Source: an uncultured Odoribacter sp. (GTDB lineage Bacteria; Bacteroidota; Bacteroidia; Bacteroidales; Marinifilaceae). From it: 11,251 nt of DNA. How positions within the stretch are numbered: the first letter of the stretch is position 1; every line of letters begins with the position of its first letter. The position numbers and the translations under genes were made by a program. A model generated the notes under the pieces. The model searched no databases. It was given only the letters and a program-made list of their open reading frames with translations, and was not told the DNA's origin. This document shows, one piece after another, positions 6,766 to 11,251 of this stretch. The stretch spans positions 1 through 11,251 of the forward strand of contig CAJKZL010000064.1 in NCBI GenBank assembly GCA_905204385.1, given 5' to 3'.

Positions 6766-6894
6766 TTTGGCGGATATGCCAACGGTGTGAGCGAGGAGTT
6801 GTTCCGGTGCGGTTTGTGTCTGCCGAGCGGACCTTGTGTGACGGAGGAGGATGCAGCGTATGTAGTCGATGAAATAAAGAAACTGATTCAGTAG
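6766..6894 (+). pseudogene. 3' remnant of a DegT/DnrJ/EryC1/StrS-family aminotransferase
   Basis: Frame 1 reads FGGYANGVSEELF, then RCGLCLPSGPCVTEED and AAYVVDEIKKLIQ, then TAG TAG. The block SE-x-LF-x-x-GLCLPSG-x-x-x-T-x-ED is the C-terminal signature of PLP-dependent sugar aminotransferases (PglE/WecE/ArnB type), ~40 residues from the end of a ~370-380-residue enzyme. The open frame begins only at 6739, inside the end of the preceding gene, and has no ATG, so the catalytic body with the PLP lysine is gone. Intact relatives add an amino group to UDP-4-keto sugars, for example on the way to bacillosamine-like sugars, which suits a place after a WecA/PglC-type transferase. G+C content is like the capsule and core genes, unlike the AT-rich gene before it. 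Confidence 0.82.
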
Positions 6895-6931
6895 TAGAAA
6901 AACGATCCCTTTGCGGGAGACTCGGACAAGG

Positions 6932-6951
6932 CCTGCCCCTTCGGGGGCGGG
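6932..6951. other. GC-rich hairpin with UUCG tetraloop
   Basis: CCTGCCCC TTCG GGGGCGGG forms an 8-bp stem (one T-G wobble) closed by a UUCG loop, which is very stable as RNA. A smaller dyad TCCC/GGGA (6907-6910 and 6915-6918) lies just before it. No T run follows, so it is not a standard intrinsic terminator, but it sits where the polysaccharide transcript should end and before the next promoter. The rest of 6895-7043 holds no gene that I can support. Confidence 0.5.
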
Positions 6952-7043
6952 AGGGGTGTGCGGTGATGCGAAGCCTGAGCCTCCTTACTCCCAGCTACTT
7001 GCTTTATTCATCTCAAATCAGCCTGAATTTCACAAATTCTTGT

Positions 7044-7051
7044 TACCTTTG
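7044..7051 (+). promoter_or_regulatory. -7 box (TAnnTTTG) of the norspermidine/spermidine operon promoter
   Basis: TACCTTTG matches the Bacteroidota -7 consensus exactly and lies 30 bp before ATG 7082. The -33 region (around 7020-7025, GCCTG) is a poor match to TTTG. It serves the two polyamine genes downstream. Confidence 0.6.
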
Positions 7052-7081
7052 TTCTCATTGAATAACCTAAAAAGAATTGTA

Positions 7082-8272
7082 ATGTCTCGAGTTTTAATTA
7101 TCGGTGCCGGCGGCGTTGGTACCGTTGTTGCCCATAAAGTGGCAAAAAATAAGGTGTTTACCGATATTATGCTGGCCAGCCGTACGAAGTCGAAATGTGA
7201 TGAGATTGCTGCGGCCGTCGGAGGCAATCGTATACAAACGGCCAAAGTGGATGCTGACAGCGTGCCGGAGTTGGTGGAGTTGATGCGTTCGTTCAAGCCC
7301 GATATCGTGATCAATGTGGCTTTGCCTTATCAGGACCTTACGATTATGGACGCTTGTCTGGAATGCGGAGTGAATTATCTGGATACGGCGAACTATGAGC
7401 CGAAGGATGAGGCGCATTTCGAGTATAGCTGGCAATGGGCCTATCACGACCGTTTTAAGGAAAAAGGACTGACGGCTATCCTGGGGTGCGGATTCGATCC
7501 GGGAGTGTCGGCGATTTTTACGGCATATGCAGCGAAACATCATTTCGACGAGATTCAATACCTGGATATTGTGGATTGCAATGCCGGAAATCACGGGATG
7601 GCCTTCGCCACCAATTTCAATCCGGAAATCAATATCCGGGAGATCACACAGAACGGCCGCTATTGGGAGAATGGCCGCTGGGTGCAAACCGGGCCGCTGG
7701 AGGTTCATAAGATGTTGAATTATCCGAATATCGGCGAGCGTGATTCTTATTTGCTGTATCATGAGGAACTGGAATCCCTGGTGAAGAATTTCCCGAGCAT
7801 CAAACGGGCACGTTTCTGGATGACTTTCGGGCAGGAGTATCTCACTCATCTGCGGGTGATCCAGAATATCGGTATGGCAAGAATAGACGAGGTGGAATAT
7901 AATGGAGTGAAGATTGTGCCTTTGCAATTCCTGAAGGCGGTGTTGCCCGATCCGAAATCGCTGGGGTCGAACTATCACGGGGAAACCTCTATCGGATGCC
8001 GCATCCGGGGAATCAAGGATGGAAAAGAGCGGACTTACTATATTTACAATAATTGCGATCACGAGGCTGCCTTCAAAGAAACAGGAACTCAGGCGGTCAG
8101 CTATACCACCGGAGTGCCTGCTGCCTTGGGAGCTGCCATGGTTGCCCGCGGACTGTGGAAAGGGGCCGGGTGGTTTAATGTTGAACAGTTCGATCCGGAT
8201 CCGTTCCTGGCCGAATTGGGAGAGCAGGGATTGCCTTGGGTGGAAAAATTCGATATCGATCTGGAGGTATGA
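7082..8272 (+). CDS. Carboxynorspermidine synthase (saccharopine dehydrogenase family)
   Basis: A 396-residue NADPH-dependent enzyme that condenses L-aspartate semialdehyde with a diamine (1,3-diaminopropane or putrescine) to carboxynorspermidine or carboxyspermidine. The Rossmann motif IIGAGGVG (6-13) starts right after the ATG, ASRTKSKCDEI (32-42) is the cofactor-specificity turn, then VINVALPYQD (76-85), YLDTANYEP (99-107) and LGCGFDPGVS (134-143), all usual in this branch of the family. ATG 7082 is chosen because an upstream in-frame start (6911) would add ~57 low-complexity residues coded by the GC-rich spacer and the promoter. The identification rests on the family and on the carboxynorspermidine decarboxylase gene that overlaps its stop codon by four bases (ATGA 8269-8272). 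Gut Bacteroidales such as Bacteroides thetaiotaomicron make spermidine by this route. Confidence 0.9.
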   Translation: MSRVLIIGAGGVGTVVAHKVAKNKVFTDIMLASRTKSKCDEIAAAVGGNRIQTAKVDADSVPELVELMRSFKPDIVINVALPYQDLTIMDACLECGVNYLDTANYEPKDEAHFEYSWQWAYHDRFKEKGLTAILGCGFDPGVSAIFTAYAAKHHFDEIQYLDIVDCNAGNHGMAFATNFNPEINIREITQNGRYWENGRWVQTGPLEVHKMLNYPNIGERDSYLLYHEELESLVKNFPSIKRARFWMTFGQEYLTHLRVIQNIGMARIDEVEYNGVKIVPLQFLKAVLPDPKSLGSNYHGETSIGCRIRGIKDGKERTYYIYNNCDHEAAFKETGTQAVSYTTGVPAALGAAMVARGLWKGAGWFNVEQFDPDPFLAELGEQGLPWVEKFDIDLEV

Positions 8273-9432
8273 CCGATAAGGATGCGATTTTAAATCACTG
8301 GGATTTGTCGGCAGTTCCGTCGCCTTGCTATGTGTTGCACGAGACTTTGCTGGCGGCCAATATGGAAGTGATCGACAGGGTGCGAAAGGCTGCCGGGGTA
8401 GAGATCATCGTGGCCCTGAAAGCCAATGCCATGTGGAGCATTTTCCCGGAACTCCGGCGACATTCGGACGGGGCCACTGCCAGCTCGCTGGCGGAGGCCC
8501 GTCTTGTGTACGAGGAATACGGGCAGCCTGCCCATACTTACGCGCCTGTCTATCCGGAAGGAGAGATCGACGAGATTTTGTCTTATAGTAGCCATATTAC
8601 CTTCAATTCCCTCAGCCAATACCGGCGTTTCGGGGAACGGGCCCGTGCAAGGGGAGTTTCGTGCGGGTTGAGGGTGAATCCCGAATATTCGACAGTAGAG
8701 ACCGATCTGTATAATCCTGCCAGTCCTGCTTCCCGCTTGGGGGTGCGGTCGGTGGACCTCGGTGAATGGCCGGAAGGAATCGAGGGCTTGCATTTCCATT
8801 CGCTCTGTGAGTCGCGGCCTGCGGATTTAGTGGGTACGCTGGAAGCGGTGGAACGGCGTTTCGGCCGTTTTCTGCCTCAGTTGAAATGGCTGAATATGGG
8901 GGGAGGGCATTTGATGACCCATGAGGATTACGATGAAGAGGAACTGATCCGCATCCTGTGTGATTTCAAGGCACGCCATCCGCACCTGCGGATTATCCTG
9001 GAGCCGGGAAGCGCCTTTACCTGGGACACGGGTTGCCTGGTGGCTACGGTGGAAGACAAGGTGTTCAACGGAGGGGTGAATACGCTTATGTTGAATGTTT
9101 CATTTGCCTGCCATATGCCCGATTGTCTGGAGATGCCCTATAAACCGGCGATCCTGGGCACGCACGAACCCCAAGAGGGGGAAAAGAGATGGAGAATGGG
9201 CGGAAACAGTTGCCTGGCCGGGGATTTTTATGGCGACTGGGCATGTGACGGAGGCCGGGAACCGGAGGTGGGAGAGCGGATTGTTTTCCGGGATATGATT
9301 CATTACACTATGGTGAAAACCACTATGTTCAACGGGGTCACGCATCCTTCTATCGGCATTTGGAGTCCCGGAGCGGGTTTCCGCTTGGTGAGAAAGTTCG
9401 GCTATGAAGATTACAAAGGAAGAATGTCCTGA
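8269..9432 (+). CDS. nspC: Carboxynorspermidine decarboxylase
   Basis: A 387-residue PLP enzyme of the alanine-racemase-fold decarboxylases; it removes CO2 from carboxynorspermidine/carboxyspermidine to yield the polyamine. The PLP lysine is K51 in VALKANA, HFHSLCES (175-182) and LNMGGGH (208-214) bind phosphate, EPGSAF (245-250) is the conserved strand end, and GGNSCLAGD (311-319) holds the catalytic Cys315/Asp319 donated across the dimer. Start ATG 8269 overlaps the synthase stop as ATGA, and GGAGG (8263-8267) ends one base before it, so translation is probably coupled. A longer in-frame start at 8236 would run back into the synthase gene and adds nothing conserved. The 3' end faces the - strand rRNA synthase with only 9 bp between stop codons and no visible terminator. 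Confidence 0.93.
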   Translation: MTDKDAILNHWDLSAVPSPCYVLHETLLAANMEVIDRVRKAAGVEIIVALKANAMWSIFPELRRHSDGATASSLAEARLVYEEYGQPAHTYAPVYPEGEIDEILSYSSHITFNSLSQYRRFGERARARGVSCGLRVNPEYSTVETDLYNPASPASRLGVRSVDLGEWPEGIEGLHFHSLCESRPADLVGTLEAVERRFGRFLPQLKWLNMGGGHLMTHEDYDEEELIRILCDFKARHPHLRIILEPGSAFTWDTGCLVATVEDKVFNGGVNTLMLNVSFACHMPDCLEMPYKPAILGTHEPQEGEKRWRMGGNSCLAGDFYGDWACDGGREPEVGERIVFRDMIHYTMVKTTMFNGVTHPSIGIWSPGAGFRLVRKFGYEDYKGRMS

Positions 9433-9441
9433 AAATTCAGG

Positions 9442-10506
9442 CTATTCTTCTCTGGATTGGATATAATTTCTCCATTTTTCGATCAGTTGTTGCATGTCGG
9501 AAGGAATTTCCGAATCGAACGCCAGCCTTTCGCCTGTGACGGGATGTTCGAAGCCCAGGGTTTTGGCATGAAGCGCCTGACGTGGACAGATCCCGAAGCA
9601 ATTATTGACAAACTGTTTGTATTTAGTGAAAGTGGTGCCTTTCAGTATTTCGTTTCCGCCATATTCTTTGTCGTTAAAAAGCGGATGCCTGATGTGTTTG
9701 AAATGAACGCGGATCTGATGGGTGCGTCCGGTTTCCAGCACGCATTCCACGACATTCACATATCCCAGACGTTCTAAAACCCGGTAGTGGGTTACGGCAT
9801 GCTTGCCATGGCTGCCGTCGGGGAAGCAGGCCATGACTTTGCGGTTGACGAGGTTGCGGCCCACATGTCCTGTAATGGTTCCGGTTTCATTTTCCAGGTT
9901 TCCCCAGCATACGGCGACATATTTGCGGTCGGAGGTTTTGTGAAAGAATTGGGAGGCCAGGTGGGTTTTGGCCCTTTCGGTTTTGGCAATGACCAGCAAG
10001 CCTGAAGTATCCTTGTCGATGCGGTGGACCAGTCCGGGACGGGGATCATTGCCGGCCTGGAACAGAGGATTGCCTTTCAGATGCCAGGCCAAGGCATTCA
10101 CCAGGGTGCCGGTGTAGTGACCGTAGGAAGGATGTACCACCATGCCTGCAGGTTTATCGACCACCATCAGTTCGTCGTCTTCGTAAACGATGTGCAGGGG
10201 GATATCTTCCGGGATAATCTCGATTTCGCGTCGGGGATAAGCCATGACTACGGTGACGACGTCGTGAGGCTTTACCTTGTAACTGGATTTTACGGCCTGG
10301 CCATTGACGAGGATGTTGCCGGCTTCGGCAGCTTCCTGTATCTTGGTGCGCGAAGCGTTCGGAAGGCGGGTCATCAGGAATTTATCCACGCGCAGCAGGT
10401 TTTGCCCGCTGTCGGCTTCTATGCGATGGTGTTCGTACATTTCGCCGGAGGGGGAGACTTCCTCGTCTTCCGGCAGTTCTTCCAGTTCGTCAAACTCTTC
10501 GGGCAT
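9442..10506 (-). CDS. rluD: RluA-family 23S rRNA pseudouridine synthase (RluD-like)
   Basis: A 354-residue protein that converts specific uridines of 23S rRNA (RluD: helix 69) to pseudouridine. The first ~20 residues are acidic (EEFDELEELPEDEE), an extension also found in other Bacteroidota copies. An S4 RNA-binding domain covers ~38-90 (RVDKFLMTRLP, then SRTKIQEAAEAGNILVNG), followed by the synthase core IVYEDDELMVVDKPAGMVVHP (107-126) and the catalytic motif GLVHRIDKDTSGLLV with D164; TGRTHQIRVH is the RNA-contact loop. S4 plus the HRxDKDTSGLLV form points to RluD rather than RluA or RluC, though substrate uridines are inferred. It starts at ATG 10506, 40 bp after the PASTA gene stop, so the two are likely co-transcribed from outside the window. 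Confidence 0.93.
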   Translation of the reverse strand: MPEEFDELEELPEDEEVSPSGEMYEHHRIEADSGQNLLRVDKFLMTRLPNASRTKIQEAAEAGNILVNGQAVKSSYKVKPHDVVTVVMAYPRREIEIIPEDIPLHIVYEDDELMVVDKPAGMVVHPSYGHYTGTLVNALAWHLKGNPLFQAGNDPRPGLVHRIDKDTSGLLVIAKTERAKTHLASQFFHKTSDRKYVAVCWGNLENETGTITGHVGRNLVNRKVMACFPDGSHGKHAVTHYRVLERLGYVNVVECVLETGRTHQIRVHFKHIRHPLFNDKEYGGNEILKGTTFTKYKQFVNNCFGICPRQALHAKTLGFEHPVTGERLAFDSEIPSDMQQLIEKWRNYIQSREE

Positions 10507-10546
10507 TTATTGTCTTTTAGGTTGTTTATGGTTGTGAAAACAGCGG

Positions 10547-11152
10547 TTATTCTGTTATAGCCACCGAATCGGCTGCCACTAATTTCTTTTCGTTCAAGGT
10601 GATGTAGAATTCGATCGGAGTGCCCGCTTCTACCATTTGAGTCGTGTCCGGGTTTTGGCCGTATACGAAGGCTGTGGTCTGGTCCGTTTGGCGGGTAATG
10701 CTGCCGTCGGGAATGATCTCTCCGATGTTCAGGTAAGCCTTGCGTGCCATGTCGATGGCTTCGCGCAGCCTTTTCCCGGTAAACCGGGGTACAAATACCA
10801 GGTTGTTTCCTTCACCACTGCCCAGTACGATGTCGATCACCGCTCCTTTGCTCAGCATTTCTCCCGGCTGAACTTCGCGGTCGTTGTTTTTCAGCGCCAG
10901 CACCAAATTTTTAAACTCTGAGGGGACGTATTCGATGTGGCCGATGCGGAAACCCCGCACCTGCAAGGTCTGGAGCGTTTGTCGATAGGCGGCGTTCTGA
11001 AGGTTGGGAAATACTACTTTTTCCGGGCTGCGGGCATTGACGGTGAGGTGAATCAGGCGGTTTTCTTTCACGTGTGAACCGGCAGCGGGATATTGTTCGA
11101 CTACAGCGCCCGGTTTTGCGTTTTCGTCGTAGAGAGAATCGATCTCCTGCAC
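10547..11152 (-). CDS. PASTA-domain protein, 3' part; true start is further upstream
   Basis: The stretch gives 201 residues with three PASTA units: ~1-42 (tail of the first, with AKPGAVVEQYPAAGSHV), ~44-113 (VVFPNLQNAAYRQTL to VIDIVLGSG) and ~118-188 (VFVPRFTGKRLREAI to PIEFYITL). PASTA domains bind muropeptides or beta-lactam-like ligands and occur in cell-wall proteins; Bacteroidota versions have one N-terminal membrane span and periplasmic PASTA repeats without a kinase. The GTG at 11152 is just the first start-like codon: the frame runs on upstream as ANARKARLR, which belongs to the first PASTA unit, up to TGA at 11183-11185. The expected membrane anchor is off the window or scrambled (see 11153-11251). 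The RluD-like gene follows 40 bp downstream; this pairing is common in Bacteroidales. Confidence 0.85.
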   Translation of the reverse strand: MQEIDSLYDENAKPGAVVEQYPAAGSHVKENRLIHLTVNARSPEKVVFPNLQNAAYRQTLQTLQVRGFRIGHIEYVPSEFKNLVLALKNNDREVQPGEMLSKGAVIDIVLGSGEGNNLVFVPRFTGKRLREAIDMARKAYLNIGEIIPDGSITRQTDQTTAFVYGQNPDTTQMVEAGTPIEFYITLNEKKLVAADSVAITE

Positions 11153-11251
11153 CCGGAGACGGGCTTTACGGGCATTGGCATGTCAACCATATGTATACCC
11201 ATCCGGATAATGGGGTTGGCGTGATCAGTTCTTCCACGCCGGTTTATGGCG
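11153..11251 (-). pseudogene. Frame-disrupted 5' part of the PASTA-domain gene
   Basis: Read on the - strand, PASTA-like coding continues in three frames in turn. RHKPA (from 11251) passes near 11239 to VEELITPTPLSG, then near 11203 to MGIHMVD, then near 11182 to ANARKARLRVQEID, which runs into the intact part. Each switch goes the same way and fits one missing base, and the three together restore the original frame. PTPLSGMGIHM matches the start of a PASTA repeat (VP-x-L-x-GM). Three one-base losses in ~75 bases suggest poor sequence at a contig end rather than true decay, but both are possible. The gene start lies outside the window. Confidence 0.55.

Noticed and set aside
6911..7081. N-terminal extension of the carboxynorspermidine synthase from an upstream in-frame start
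   Set aside because: The added residues come from the GC-rich hairpin and the promoter, and the Rossmann motif starts directly after ATG 7082.
7094..8062. Long antisense open frame (322 codons) in the carboxynorspermidine synthase gene
   Set aside because: Shadow of a well-supported gene; the translation has no family features and is rich in Ile/Arg/His as expected from the opposite strand.
10024..10560. Open frames on the + strand across the rluD-like gene
   Set aside because: They lie opposite a clear RluA-family gene and show no motifs; composition effects only.

Overview
The window reads as a piece of a Bacteroidales (Bacteroidota) genome. The evidence is two TAnnTTTG-type -7 promoter boxes of the Bacteroidota primary sigma factor, few Shine-Dalgarno sites, a capsule/O-antigen style cluster with a WecA/WbpL-like initiating transferase, the carboxynorspermidine (alternative spermidine) gene pair typical of gut Bacteroidales, and a PASTA-protein/RluD pair. 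The genus cannot be fixed from the sequence alone.

Left part (1-6894, all + strand): the 3' end of a surface-polysaccharide locus. In order it holds a polysaccharide pyruvyl transferase gene broken by one in-frame TAA, a GT4 glycosyltransferase, an NAD-dependent nucleotide-sugar epimerase/reductase, a complete IS3-family (IS150-group-like) insertion sequence, the polyprenyl-phosphate sugar-1-phosphate transferase that would start repeat-unit synthesis, an unrecognised AT-rich gene with its own promoter, and the last ~43 codons of a DegT/DnrJ/EryC1/StrS aminotransferase whose body is missing. The epimerase and the initiating transferase probably act in sequence (make the sugar nucleotide, then load it on undecaprenyl phosphate). 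A nonsense codon, an IS and a truncated gene in 7 kb suggest that the locus is decaying or being remodelled.

The IS is 1,439 bp with perfect 25-bp terminal inverted repeats, a 3-bp CGC target duplication and an intact orfA/orfB pair joined by an A7 slippery run. Removing it and one CGC copy restores a palindrome (7-bp stem, 9-nt loop), with the insertion inside the loop. That palindrome has an inverted partner 3' of it, and two more hairpins lie between them. The result is a ~160-bp BIME/REP-like array filling the epimerase-wecA gap.

Right part (6895-11251): core-type genes. After a GC-rich spacer with a UUCG-capped hairpin and a clear promoter come carboxynorspermidine synthase and carboxynorspermidine decarboxylase, overlapping by ATGA, which together convert aspartate semialdehyde plus a diamine into norspermidine or spermidine. 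Facing them on the - strand are an RluD-like 23S rRNA pseudouridine synthase and, upstream of it, a PASTA-domain protein. The 5' end of the PASTA gene is scrambled by what look like three single-base deletions within the last ~80 bases of the window. No tRNA, rRNA or CRISPR was seen.
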